Of a stretch of 64,000 bases of DNA, positions 1 through 11,943 are shown one piece after another (position 1 is the first letter of the stretch; the number at the start of each line of letters is the position of its first letter). Origin of the DNA: Posidonia oceanica (taxonomy: Eukaryota; Streptophyta; Magnoliopsida; Alismatales; Posidoniaceae). The position numbers and the translations under genes are program-made. The stretch spans positions 5,769,001 to 5,833,000 of the forward strand of contig JAZBRS010000013.1 in NCBI GenBank assembly GCA_037176725.1. The letters are read 5' to 3'. Under the pieces are notes generated by a model. It had not been told where the DNA came from. It searched no databases and saw only the letters and a program-made list of their open reading frames with translations.

Positions 1-2357
1 CCATTCTAGATCCGACGGTGGTGGACGACGGCACGAGACTCGGTTCTACTCCGTCTACCCCAGGATTTGGCGTCTTCTCACTCCGTGCCATCTGGTCTTT
101 TCTTCATCGGGGAAAAGATTGAGAGGCAGAGGCTTGGACGGCAGGATTAGGCAGGGTGTGGTGGGGCCCCGGTGGGGTCAGAGTTGGTGAGGTCGGAAAG
201 GTGAGATGGGATTTTGTTCCGTCTGTGCGGGGAAAAGATTTGTGTGGTCACCTCTCTCTTTCCTTTCACCAAACATATAAATTTTATCAGTTTGTTCGAT
301 TGTTTTGGTTTTTTAATAATTTGTGTTCTGAGTGGTGTATGTGTTTTTTTTTTTTGAAAAATTCTATGATACTATTTTATAAAATTATAATTATTTATTT
401 ACATTTATAAATTTCATATATTTGAATGAATGATTATGATTAAAAATGTCGATATCTACCCAATTCTTTGGTATGCATGTAGAAATTATAAACACACTTT
501 TTTTAATGAAAAAATCATGTTTGTTAAATTTATTTGTTCGATTTTTTTTGGGTATCATGGATGTACTTGTTGATTTTTTCTTTCTATGAAAAATCCGTTC
601 CATTGAGTTTTTTCTCAAGTTAAAAAATATGCATTAATTTACCTTCTACATCTGATAATTAAAGAAAACCTAAATCTGTTTGATTTATAAACTCAAAATT
701 TCAACAGAACAATTAATCACAATAAAGTCAAAATTCATCAGATAATAAAAGCCAAATACCAGAACACAAAAATTCTACCGATATTTCCCATCGTACATCA
801 GCTATCGCCTATCTTGGATCTCTTTATGAAAAGATGGGTTGGTGGGGGAAGAAGATATGGCAGTGTGAAGGGCGTGGGAGCTTTCTCACCAATAAATTTT
901 ACTGGAGTTGATGTGTGTGTTCCCTTCCATGGTCAATGAGTAATTCCTCGCCTTCTTCTTCTTATTCTGACGATGATGATGATATTATTATCTTAATCAT
1001 TTTCGTTGTCTCTTCGAGCTCTGGATGGTAGAAGAAGTGGGAAGATAGAGGGGAGAAATGGCAACGCGGTAGCAGCGGTCCTACGATGCCTGTTGAGGAG
1101 GATCATATCATACGTGGATTTTGGTTCTGTCGCTATTCTCCTCTTGACGGCAATTTCCAAACCCTTACGCTGGTGATTTCAACCTGAGCGTGTAGTATCG
1201 ACAAGGACCCTTGTCTTGTTCCAAGATGCATATTTTATGTGATTCTAAGGGGACTCTATGGCTATAATATATCAGGGAAGGAAGAGGTTTTCATGTTCCT
1301 TGTTAATCTGCTTTCGTTTTTTTGCCTTCATTTGACCAATTTGCTCGGGTTGGTGTTTATGTATTCTCTTCCGACGTTGACTTTTGGGCACTTGGAGACA
1401 ACCCATCACATGTATTTCTCAGTAGTAACATTTTTATCATCCGTCAAACCTCACTTATGATTTCTCTCTGGTTTTATCAGTTTATTCGGTATATATTTCA
1501 TACGTCCAGTAAGACATCCAAACACAGATTCCATTCCCATTTTTCTTCTATTTTTCATAGTTATAGTTTGGTTAATATATCTTTCTTTTCGCAGAGACAT
1601 GATAAGCCTTTTCGTCAGTGTCACCAAATAAAGGCTATGGGGATTTTCGTCAGCGTCAAACATACAAATATATGTCTTTCAGTTGCAAGATATGCCACGT
1701 TTTGGTCGAATTATGTATATAAGAAAGAAGTACGGTCGTCCTATATGTTTATACGGATTTCAACATGCACACGTTCAACAAGGTCGGCTCATATCAATGG
1801 CTGTTAAACTAGTTTTCTAGTCATAATATCTATCAGTAGTAGTTTTGTCTACAATCACTTAGTTTAATGATGAAATTTCTTTATGATTGTACAAGAGATT
1901 AAGAATTTGAATCTCACAGACTTCAAATAAAAGCAAAAAAAAAGAAAATCTATCAGAAGTGACCATATCTGCTGATATCGTGCTACCGTAAGAAAAATAC
2001 ATTGGTGTGCATTTTCGTTATACTGATGTCATGTGATACAAACCAAAATATTGTAGAAAAATATTCCTCCTAATTTGCACTATTTGTAAAAATAAATAGT
2101 TGTATAGTCTTAGGAATGTGTTTACACAATCACATGCATCCTCATGTAAAATCATACCGTAACGAACAGTGGTGGAATTAAGATTTTTTCAAAGATTAGG
2201 TCGACACAAGAATAACATACAATCAAACATGCAACCAACATATATGATCAAAGGATAGCAAAATCATACTATTATAAATGGCACAAGTGTATTTTTTCAT
2301 ACGAATAAAAAATTATATAAAGCTGACTATGAATACAATTTTATGTTCTTTTGTATA
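1..2357. other. Host DNA without recognisable gene
   Basis: This is AT-rich sequence with long T runs and short open frames only; the longest is about 160 codons and has neither recognisable motifs nor a splice pattern. I found no LTR, tandem repeat or RNA gene. The first 250 bases and about 840-1200 are more GC-rich and could hold fragments of a diverged gene, but nothing identifies one. The stretch ends where the terminus of LTR E begins (TGTAACCC at 2358). The five bases GTATA at 2353-2357 would be the target-site duplication of E, whose other end lies outside the window. Confidence 0.5.
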
Positions 2358-4394
2358 TGTAACCCTATCCCCGCACCTCGACGCCGAATCGACCGACATC
2401 GGGTGAAAAGAGAGAGAGTGTCACGGACAATGGCGAAGGAGGAAAACAAAGATAAGACAAAACAGAGTCGCCATCTAGTTAATTCAATCGAGAGACGAGG
2501 AAAATCAAGGAAAGTATAGAAAACATGCAAGTGAATGCAATGCTATGCAAAATGATTGACTTGTACCAAGGACGAGGGTAAAATGGTCACTGTGGGTCAG
2601 AGAAAGGGTAAGGACTCCTGTTACGTGCGGGAAAGGTGTTAAGCACCCCCAACACGTCCGAGGAATCGGTCTTTCTTGGCTAATCTCGCTTGCATTTGCA
2701 GGATTATCGGTAATGATTGCCTTTAACTGTATGCCTAGGGGGCGAGGGATGTTATGCCATGCTATGGATGCTCAAATACATAAATGCCTGAATGCTATGT
2801 ATGAGAATTAAACGTGCAGTTTATGTGCTTAGCAGCACTGCTTGTGTTCTGAACAGGGCAAGTCCTGGTTCGTAAGAACTCCAGACAGTAAGTATCACTG
2901 CTCTAAATGCGATGCAAGCTAGAAATCAAAATACCGAAGAAAACCATGCAATGCGAATAGCGACATGCGATGGAAAACAAGTCCGAGGCAGAAAATCACG
3001 GGAAAATGGGCGATGCAAGGCGTAAAACAGGAAACAGGGGTCCGACAGCATACATGGGTGTCAAAGCATGTATCGGAGGCAACAAAATGCAGAAAGCGAC
3101 AACCAAAACGAAATCGGCGCTTAAAAACAGTATGCAGCAAACTATAAGGTGTTGGACGTTGGACTGACCAGCGTCCTATGTTGGACGCAGGAGTAGCTAG
3201 CGTCCAACACAGAGGACAGGAAAACTGCAAGGGAAGGCATGTAAATTTGGAAAACATGCGTTTTAATGCAATGAGAAAGCTATAGGCAGATAAACCATGC
3301 TAACAGATCAAGGCACAAAGCTCAGAAATCAAATGCAAGCATCAGAATGATTTTAAACAAGCAGAGGGTGTTGGATGCTGTGATCACCAGCGTCCAACAT
3401 TGGAAGCAGTGACCCATAGCGTCCAACAGCTGAGCCTTGGTTTTGAAAGAGATGCATGCATGCTAGATGCAGAAACATGATGCAAATGTAATATGGTAGT
3501 AGAAGGCATGCAAATCATGCTAGGCAATCCAAATAAACAGCCAAAAGAGATTTAAGAACATGGCACAGGCAAAGAGATGATTTAAACAATGCAGAGTGTT
3601 GGACGCTGGAATACACAGCGTCCAACATAGGATGCTAGAGCATTCTGCGTCCAACACAGAGCAAGCAGAGACATAAAAGCTGCTAAATGCAAATTGATAA
3701 AATCACATCATATAGACCTGCAAGCAACTGAAAGAGAATCCATATAACAACATACACACATGGGCTAGCTAAGCATCTCAAAATGAAGCGATTTATAGAT
3801 GCAAGATGCAAAAATAACAAGCTGGGATGTATGATGTTGAGATGACCTGCGTTCTACATAGGACGCTGGAAACGCTAGCGTCCTACACCCTGATAGGAGA
3901 TACTGATGCATGAAAAAGGAAACCAAGCCTAAATCATGATGAGATCTACAACATGGCATGTAAAAGCATGAAGGGAAGCATGCAAGATGATCCACATAAA
4001 TATAGCATTCACAACATGATAGCATAGAAACAAATAAAATAAAGAAAAGCTAGCAGGAGTGTTGGATGCTGCCACAGGACATGTCTAACATTGGACGCAC
4101 CAGTCTGTGCGTTCAACAGGTCAGGAAACTTCCCAACCAAAACCAGTGGTCAAATCAATGCAAAATGGAAATCTAACTAGTTAGTAAGCATGAGCAAGCA
4201 ATAATGAACATAATCATGCATTCAAAGCTAGAAATGGACGCGTGGATTGGTCCACCCACCTCCTCCCTTTTGCCACCGACGTCCATGGCATTTCTGGCCA
4301 ACTGAGGGGCCGGAAAGCCATGAAGCCTGGCTGTGAAGCTTGGCTACGATGAGGAGGAGATGAGGGATGCGCTGAAGGAAAGAAACTTACCTGC
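2358..4394 (-). mobile_element. Tat-type LTR 'E', minus strand, interrupted
   Basis: Read on the minus strand, this is the downstream part of a Tat/Ogre-type LTR. It has the conserved core block at 2571-2680, the PBS-like motif TGGCGACTCT at 2464-2473 and a terminus ...GGGTTACA at 2358. No primer-binding site follows the terminus on the minus strand, so this is a 3' LTR or a solo LTR next to host DNA. The upstream part is cut off at 4394 by insertion of element C; the remainder should lie right of the window. A GTAAGT splice-donor-like site lies at the cut edge (4384-4389, minus). It resembles LTR F in carrying TTGGACGC palindromes. Confidence 0.75.
3150..4115. repeat. ~228-bp-period palindrome array in LTR E
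   Basis: Five units are centred near 3179, 3398, 3626, 3857 and 4089, spaced 219, 228, 231 and 232 bp. Each has an outer TTGGACGC-type arm, a central near-palindrome of the GCGTCCAAC/GTTGGACGC type, and an outer GCGTCCAAC-type arm. In the third unit the left hairpin has an 11-bp perfect stem (GTTGGACGCTG with CAGCGTCCAAC). The spacers are diverged but still alignable near the unit edges, so this is an old tandem repeat whose palindromic core is best kept. Confidence 0.75.
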
Positions 4395-6660
4395 TGTAGA
4401 CACCCCAATTTGACACCTGACGGCGGATCAAACTTGGAGGAACGAGCTTGGAAGCGGTGGATCCAACCTTTCCACCCAAACAGACCCAAAACCAAATCCT
4501 ATTCCAAACCCTACCCAAAACCACCCAATTCCCATTTCACAACTCAACCCAAGCCTTAGACCAACACAAGCCCAGTCCAAGCCCAGTCCACTGAGTTGCA
4601 CACTTAAGCGCTGCATGCAGAGACGACTAGACCTCATTGCCAAGATTAGTGGCGACTGAGTTTGACGCCACTACTAGTGGCGACTCAACTGCAACTCAGG
4701 CCACCGCCCAAGTCCTTCCTGCGCAGTCGCTGTCGGTCATCAACTCCTACCACCTGTCTCCTCGGCCACTTACTCCTCACTACCGCCACGCACTACATGT
4801 CAATCGCTAGTAACTCCCTGGCACCACGTCCCCTTCTCGCCGGCGTCCTTCCTGCACTCACTTCCTCACACCCACGGTCGGCCATCTTCCTTGGCTTCCA
4901 GAGCGATCTAGAGCCAAAAAACACCTTCTGAGCGATCCCCGAACATCCTCGGATGCCGACATAAACTCCAACAAGCCTCCCGAGCCTCTGAGCATCCTTC
5001 GCGTCGAAACTCCAACAAGCCTCCCGAGCCTCTGAGCATCATTCGCGTCGTCGTCTTCCCCAACTCCGGCAGCGACCTCCTCTCGCCCGCCCGACGCCAC
5101 ATTCTCCTTCCTCGCACACTAGGAAGCACCTCCGGACGTCCCCGAGCACGTTCCAATACCCCCGAGCAACCACTGCTTCCTCCAGCACTGCCGCGACCTC
5201 CGCGCCATCCAACTCCGGCAAGCCACGTCGGGAGGCACGTCCGTGCCCCCGCACAGGTACGAAACGAATCCCTTTCCATCCTTGGACTTCGCTCTAGCTC
5301 TCTCGGCCTCCTCCGAGAGTCTTGGTGGTGTCTTGCGGCCTATCGACCTCCCCAAGGCCGGCAGACGCGGTCGTCGCCGGCGAGAAGAGGAGCGAGTTGG
5401 TTAGAGCGATCCGCTAGCCCATTTTTAATTCTGAATGCATGCTCGTGTGCGTGGGAATGTCGTGAAGCTTCTCCGATCACCATCGGTCCCTTTCGCACCG
5501 CCATCGGCGTGGATTTTGGCATCAAAGTCTGACCTTTGGACTGTCACCGGCTGGAGATTGGGCCGCCGTATCTCGCGGCCTAGGCGGCCGTTTTGCTTGA
5601 TATCTATATGCACGTGTTCGTGGTTGTATGTTCTTTAATTTCATGCAATTAGTTTCCTGTCTTGCATGGTCGACGGCAGGAGGTTTGGCTACAAAGTTCA
5701 CCGTGCGAACTGCTTGTGCTGCCAGCTACGGTGCCGCTTGTAGGGGCAACTAGTCTGGCTTTTCGGGCAGTCTCCTTGCCGACTTTGCGCCGATATATCT
5801 CCTTGTTCGGGCATCCATTTTACTTTCCGTTTGCATGGATTTGATCTCTGTTATGCCCTCTGTGTTGCCATGCCTTTGGTTTCTTATTTTGATTAGATTT
5901 GCTAGCTTTTTGGAGGCGATAAAGTTGTCTATTTGGTAGCTTGCACCAAGTCTAGTCGCCACTCTCGCCGGCGACATGTGCCACCGCCACTCCGACCGGC
6001 GACGCGCCTCGTCGCCCTGAGAATAGGCGACTGAGCTTGTCGCCCAGATGATCAGCGACTAAGCCTGGCATTCAGACAATGGCCCTCATCCTTTGTTTGT
6101 TGCATTGTTCTTTCATCTACTTAACATATTTAACCCTATTTTAATTTCCTGATTGCTTTATCATTACATCATGGCATTTTAGCCCTAATCATCCATATTT
6201 GGCATATTTTCACTAAGTATAGCATGTTTCAAATGGCATTTAGGCAAGCAAAGCATACATTAGACATGCATAGCATTATCGCCTACGGGCGTACAGTTAA
6301 AGGTAAGCATTTGCCGAAATTCCCGCAATTATGAGCGATTAGCCTTGAAAGATCGATTCCTCAGGCGTGTCGGGGTGCCTAACACCTTCCCCGCTCGTAA
6401 CAGGAGTCCTTATCCTTTCTTTGGCCCGTAATGACCATTATGCCCTTATTTTAGGCACGAGTCATTTTATTTTGCATAGCATCACATCCACTTGCATGTT
6501 TTCTATGCTTTCCTCGATTTTCCTCGTCTTTCTGATAATAGACTAGGTGGTGACTCCGTTTTGTCTTATCTTTTTGTTTCCTTTCTTCGCGTCACTATCC
6601 GTGAAGATCTCTCTCTTTCGAACCCTCGTTGGTCTGGATCCCTCGAGACGGGCATTCACA
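4395..6660 (+). mobile_element. 5' LTR of Tat-type element 'C'
   Basis: The LTR starts TGTAGACACCCC, as other Tat LTRs here do (TGTTGACACCCC, TGTAGACACCCC), and ends ...TTCACA three bases before a PBS-like site. It contains a GC-rich block (about 4660-5257) ending in a GT donor-like site (CACAG/GTACG), a T-rich stretch, the conserved core at 6341-6463 and the internal PBS-like motif TGGTGACTCCG at 6548-6558. Length is about 2.27 kb. The left boundary is clear because LTR E is broken there; the right boundary is inferred from the PBS spacing. Confidence 0.8.
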
Positions 6661-6663
6661 GGC

Positions 6664-6681
6664 TGGCGACTCTATTGGGGA
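6664..6681 (+). other. Primer-binding site of C (tRNA-Arg type, degenerate)
   Basis: TGGCGACTCTATTGGGGA matches the Tat/Ogre PBS seen in D (TGGCGACTCCGCTGGGGA) at 15 of 18 positions and is followed by the same context (ATTCTAGACTC). It lies three bases after the LTR end. The sites in D and B have the complete motif. Confidence 0.75.
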
Positions 6682-6879
6682 TTCTAGACTCTGACTTTCG
6701 TTTTGGCTTTTCGCTTGCATGGTTCTTTCGCTTGTGCTTGCCTTGCCTGCTTGCCTGTTCTACTACTTACATTGCTTTTACTTGCTTTATTTATACATTA
6801 TACATGCCTAAATACATGCTCGACGCATTATACATGTGTAGTCACTCCATTTTGACATGCCAAATTGGTGGTTCTCTCT

Positions 6880-7295
6880 GAAACCCTTTTTTAAATCCAA
6901 AACCACACTTAAAACCCTAGGAAAACTCTAGGTTTGCACTCAGCCAAAATCCTAGAAAACTCTAGGTTAAAACCCTAGAAAACTCTAGGTTGGCATTCAC
7001 TTAAACCCTAGGTTAAAACCTAGGTCTGCACTTCTAAAACCCTAGAAAACTCTAGGTTTGCACTCACCCAAAACCCTAGGTTAAAACCTAGGTCTGCACT
7101 TCTAAAACCCTAGAAAAACTCTAAGTCATCATTCACTTAAACCCTAGGTTAGCACTCTCTGAAACCCTAGGTCAAGCCCTAGGTTAGCATGCTTAAACCC
7201 TAGGTTAGCACTCTCTGAAACCCTAGGTCAAGTCCTAGGTTAGCATGCCTAAACCCTAGGTCAAACCCTAGGTTAGCACACCTAGACCCTAGGTC
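6880..7295. repeat. CCTAGG-rich inverted-repeat tract in LTR A
   Basis: Around 20 copies of AAACCCTAG or CTAGGTT half-units alternate in direct and inverted orientation, giving many small stem-loops (for example AACCCTAGA paired with TCTAGGTT). They resemble the plant telomere repeat in composition, but the repeated unit is not CCCTAAA and orientation alternates. Confidence 0.75.
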
Positions 7296-7301
7296 ACACC
7301 C

Positions 7302-8512
7302 ATGCAAGCCTCCTTTCCCTTCTTCTTCTTTTTTCTTCTTCTTCTTCCTCTTTCCTTCTCATTTTCTTTCCTTTTTTCCTCCTTTCTTCCAAGCCCAAAC
7401 CCAAACCCTCTTTCTTTTCTTCTTTTTCTTCTTCTTCTTCTTCTCCCTTTTTCCATCTCCTTTCCCTTTCTTTTTCCTCCTTTTTCAGCCCAACCCATCT
7501 TCTCCTCTTCTTTTTCTTTTTCCTCTTTTTTCTTCCAAGCCCATCTTCTCCCCTTCTTTTTCTTTTTCCTCTTTTTTCTTCCAAGCCCACCAGCCCACTC
7601 CAACCTTCTCCCTCCTTTCCCTCATTTTCTTTTTTTCTTTTTTCCTTCACTCCTCCACAGGCCCGACCCACTACTCTTTTTGCCCTCTTCATTTTTTCTT
7701 TTTATTTTTATTTCCAGCTGGCCCAGCCCAGCCATCTCCTTTTTCTTTCTTTTCATTTATTTTCTCCAAGCCCAGCCCAAAATCCCTCCTCCCTTCTCTT
7801 TTCTTCTTCTTCAATTTTTTTTTCCCTCCACTGGCCTGACCTCTTTTCTTTTCCTCCTCCCATGCACAGCCAACCGCCTCCATGCTCGACCTTGCGCGGC
7901 CTTCCACACTTTGCAGCCACCACTAACTCCCTCTCCCATCCACCACTAACTCTCCTCCACATTTCCCGCTCACCCACAGCCTCTGCACAGCCAATCCAAT
8001 GCCGGCCAACCCTCTGCAAAACCTAGCTCACACCCCTTATCCTCTGCAGCTTCCCTCCAACAAAACCACAGCCTCCAGATCCATTGGAGGAGGGGCAGCA
8101 TTTAGCAATTCAATCCCCCCCACGCATAGCCACAGCAGCAACAACCAGAGAGAACCCATTTTCTCCAAAAACTTCCATGCACAGTTCACTGCAAATTTCA
8201 CCTCACCTAGCCACCCATGCATTCCAGACCATCACCACCATCCTCCCTAACCTGCCACGATCTCAGAGAGCGTGAGAACCACCAGAGAGAGCCACAGCAC
8301 CACCGAAGCAACCAGAATTTCCACTGCACACCCAAAAATCTGCATTTCTTCTCTGGGCAGCGCAACCAATTTCTGGGCGCATCTGGAGCATCCTCGGCAC
8401 GCCCAGACCTCGCCGCAAGCTTCCCTGGCCCCCGCACGCCCCTGCGAGCCACCGCCGGACTGCTGCAACCCACCGAGGTCAGCAACCCTCCTCAACCATC
8501 GTCACAGGTAAG
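7302..8512 (+). promoter_or_regulatory. CT-rich tract plus exon-like block with splice donor in LTR A
   Basis: About 600 bases are almost only C and T (7305-7860). About 600 bases of C- and GC-rich sequence follow and stop at CACAG/GTAAGTGAC (8504-8516), after which base composition turns T-rich. The order pyrimidine patch, GC-rich 5' exon, GTAAGT, T-rich intron-like DNA resembles a plant gene's promoter, first exon and first intron. LTRs C, D and F have the same order. Open frames here reflect biased composition and are not genes. The promoter role is an inference. Confidence 0.4.
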
Positions 8513-8979
8513 TGACCTTACATCTGAACTCCGTGCATGCCTACCTTGCTTCCTAGCTAGCTAGAAGTAGGTTTAGAGCCGTAGGTTAGGATTTCACCGC
8601 CGTCGCTATAGTTTTCTTCTCCGACGAACTTCTGCAGTGTTGCCGCGCTCTCGGCCCTCTCCGAGCTTCCGGACCACTCCCCGAGCACCGCTAGAGCTCC
8701 AGCAGCTCAGCCCAGCACCGCCCTTGCACCACCGCAGCCTCTTGCGCCCGCACCACCACCGACCTCCTCTGCAGCAAATCCTCCAAGGTCGGTAGAGCAA
8801 CTCCGGCACCCTTGCACGCCGCTCACGCCATCGAAGCCTCCGCCACAGCCGTCTCCAGCTCCTCGGGCCCCCAGCACCGCCGCCTGCCCGCTAGTGCCGC
8901 CGCAGCAGCCCCTTCTTCTCTAGCGCAGTGTTGTAGTGTCGAGCGACACTGTAGCTGGTTTAAGTTATAAGGTTTTAAT

Positions 8980-10620
8980 TTTTAGTTATTTGTTGCATTG
9001 CATGTAGGTCCTTAGATTTACTTTTGTTTGCATTTAGGTCCTGCCATCAATTGCATTTAAAACATTACTGCATTGCATTAAATATTTGCATTTTTAAATT
9101 ATTGCATAAAGGTCCTTCACACATTCATTTAAATGCTGTTTTAAATCATGCATTGCAATAAGGTCCTTAGCTTTAGTTTATTTGCATGTTAGTCCACCAG
9201 TTGATTGAAAAGCATTTAATTTGCATTTTTAATTATATTGCATTGCATAAAACATCTGCATGTTTAATATTTGCATCCAGGTCCTTAATTAATCATAGCA
9301 TGCATTTAGAATTTTACTTTACTGCATTGCATTTGCATCCCTATGCTTTAGTTTATTTGCATCTAGGTCCTTAATTAAATCACAGCATGCATTTAATTTT
9401 AGATTTTACCTTACTGCATTGCATTTGCATTGCCATGCTTTAATTTATTTGCATTTAGGTTCTCAATTAATCACAACATGCATTTAATTCTTAGTTTTTA
9501 TTTTACTGCATTGCATTTGCATCCCTAACTTTTAATTTAATTGCATATTATTCCTGCATCAATTGAAATGTCATTTAATCTGCATTTTAGACTTTATTGC
9601 ATTACTGAAAAACCCAGTATGTTCTGAAAATTGCATTTAAGTCCTGTAACATGTTTACATGTGATTTAAATGTGATTTTCTAACTTTATTGCATTGTAAA
9701 TAAGTCCTGATGGTTTTAATATTTGCATTTAGGTCCTGTTTTGTTATAAACTGTGATTTAAATGTAAATGTTAACCTTATTACATTGCAATAAAGCCCAG
9801 CAAGTTTTAAAAATTGCATTAAGGTCCTGTTTACATCTAGGAGTCCTTTAATTGCATTCTTTTCCAGCTGCATTGCATTGCATGTTAGTTTTGCACTTTA
9901 TTTAATTGCATTAAGGACTTGCCTGCATCTAGAAGTCTTTTAATTGCATTTCTAAACCTAATTTGGCATTGCATTTTAACCTTGCACTAAACTTTAATTG
10001 CATATAAGTCCTGCCTGCATCTGGAAGCCACTAAATGTAATCTTTTAACTTCATTGGCATTGCATTTGCATCCTGTATTTGCATATAAGCCCTGCATGCA
10101 TTAATGTTTTCTTTTAATAGCATTTAGCTGCCATGTTGCACTGCAATCATATACAACAGTCATTTTAATTGCATATCTTAATTATTGCATGCCTTAATTA
10201 TCATCTTTGCATTGCACACCATCTGGCATGTTTTCCTGCATTGCATATACGCCCACATGTTGCATGCATTTACCTTTTTAGCCCAGCATTGCATTTAAAC
10301 CCTATAGTTTTCTTTTATTGCATATAGGTCCCTACCTTTCTCTACATCATGCATTCTTACATTTAATGTCGCATTTAGCTTCTGCATGCATGCCATATTG
10401 CATTGCTAGTTTCTTTTTGCATCTTAATTGTTGCATTGCATACTTTTGCCATGTTTTGCGCATAGGCCCCTGCATTTACCTAAATTGCACTTAAGTCCCT
10501 GCATTTGCATTCTTGCATGCATAGCATTCCCATAGCATTGCATATAGCTCCCATGCATCCATTTAGGCATTGTTAGTCTCCTGACATGTAAGAAACCTTG
10601 CATTGCACACACATAGGACT
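8980..10620. repeat. Degenerate TGCATTT / GGTCCT repeat region in LTR A
   Basis: The motifs TTGCATT, GCATGCATTT and TAGGTCCT recur every 30-60 bases without a fixed period. No ORF or RNA gene is visible. LTR B shows the reverse-complement equivalent (AGGACCTAAATGCAAT) at 62230-64000, so the feature is shared by separate Tat families. Confidence 0.65.
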
Positions 10621-10834
10621 AATTTACACTTAGACCCCTGCCTAGTCCACTTTTGCTGGCCCTTAAGCCATCTGACTTGTTTCCTGAATAACTTTTGATC
10701 GGACCATTGGATCTTCACGATCCAACTGCCCAGGTCTTCCTGGTTGGATGATCTTTCATTCTAACCAAAGTTATTTCAGATCAGGCCTCAGATCTTCAAA
10801 ATAAGCCCATCTGAATCACTGCATAGCACTCATT

Positions 10835-11360
10835 GCCTTATCATTTGCATTGCATGCATCGTTTTCGCAATCTGCTTTCTCATGCATGTAGATTAGGCCT
10901 TGTCGCACCTGCTTTTGTTTTCTTTTGCATATCACCTGCATTGCATCGTTTCCCACACCTACTTTTGTTTTCTTTTGCACATCGCCTACATTGCATCGTT
11001 TTTCGCACCTACTTTTGTTTTCTTTTGCATATCGCTTGCATTGCATCGTTTTCCGCACTAGCTTTTGTTTTCTTTTACACATCGCCTGCATTGCATCGTT
11101 TTTCACACCTGCTTTTGTTTTCTTTTGCATATCGCTTGCATTGCATCGTTTTTCGCATCCGTTTTTGTTTTCGTTTGCATATCGCCTGCATTGCATCGTT
11201 TTCCGCAGTCACCTTTGCTTTCTTTTGCATATTGCCTGCATTGCATCGTTTTCCGCACCCATTTTTGTTTTCTTTAGCATATCGTCTGCATTTGCATCGT
11301 TTTCCGCACGTACTTTCGCTTTCCTTTACATGTCGCTTGCATTACATGTTTTCCTCGCTG
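10835..11360. repeat. ~51-bp tandem array in LTR A
   Basis: About ten units each contain GCATCGTTTTCCGCACC followed by a CTTTTGTTTTCTTTTGCATAT-like stretch. The array lies just upstream of the conserved GATGCTTACTGCCTAGG segment, the same place as the 30-bp array of LTR D and the shorter GTTTTCCG array of LTR F. It creates stop-free frames in several phases, which are not genes. Confidence 0.85.
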
Positions 11361-11943
11361 TTTTGTTTTATTGCCTGCATTTGCATTAGGACGATGATGC
11401 TTACTGCCTAGGAGTTCTCACGAACCAGGGCTTGTCCGTTCGGAACACTAGCAGCGTCACTGAGCACATAGATAGCACGTTTAATTTCCCATGCATAGCA
11501 TTCAGGCATTTAGGCATTTATGCATTAGGCATGCATCTTTTGGCATATGCGAGCGAGCTAAGCCTAGAAAGACCGATTCTCGGACGTATCGGGGGTGCCT
11601 AACACCTTCCTCGTGCGTAACAAGAGCCCTTACCCTGTCTCTTGGCACGCAATGACCGTATTGCTCTTATCCTAGGCACGAGTCACATTTGCATTGCATG
11701 TGCATTCTTTTTTCTTTCTTTTTGGCATGATTTATCATGCTTCCCCCGGTTTTCCTTGTCTCCCAATTTAATAGACAAGGTGACGACTCTGATTTGTCTT
11801 ATCTTTTCTTTTCCCTTTTCTGCTAGCGTTTCCGAGTTGAGTTTTCCTCCTTGGATTCCACCGCATATAGTGAACCTAGTTCCGATCGGTGCACGCAAGC
11901 TTTGGCATCGTGCATGGACGATCTGAATTTCAGGATTACTACA

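Larger units (their letters stand above)
6837..11943 (+). mobile_element. Solo LTR 'A' (Tat/Ogre type, 5.1 kb) in the leader of C
   Basis: The LTR begins TGTAGTCACTCCATTTTGACA and ends ...GGATTACTACA. It is bordered by the 5-bp duplication ACATG (6832-6836 and 11944-11948), and the leader of C resumes directly after it. No PBS follows, so this is a solo LTR left by LTR-LTR recombination. In order it holds CCTAGG repeats, a CT-rich tract, a GC-rich exon-like block ending in GGTAAGT (about 8507), a T-rich region with recurring GGTCCT/TGCATTT, a 50-bp tandem array, the core block (11561-11684) and the PBS-like motif TGACGACTCTG (11781-11791). Confidence 0.9.

Noticed and set aside
156..1807. Small host genes in the left 2.3 kb
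   Set aside because: The frames lack motifs, splice structure and codon bias that I could recognise; low-complexity AT-rich DNA explains them.
6880..7295. Interstitial telomere array
   Set aside because: The unit is not CCCTAAA and orientation alternates.
7302..7949. Ser/Phe/Pro-rich and Lys/Glu-rich frames in CT-rich tracts (also 13858-14504 and 49140-49771)
   Set aside because: Composition artefacts of pyrimidine tracts in LTRs; they overlap in several phases on both strands.
10833..11411. 192-codon and overlapping frames in LTR A
   Set aside because: Same cause: a 51-bp tandem array inside a solo LTR.
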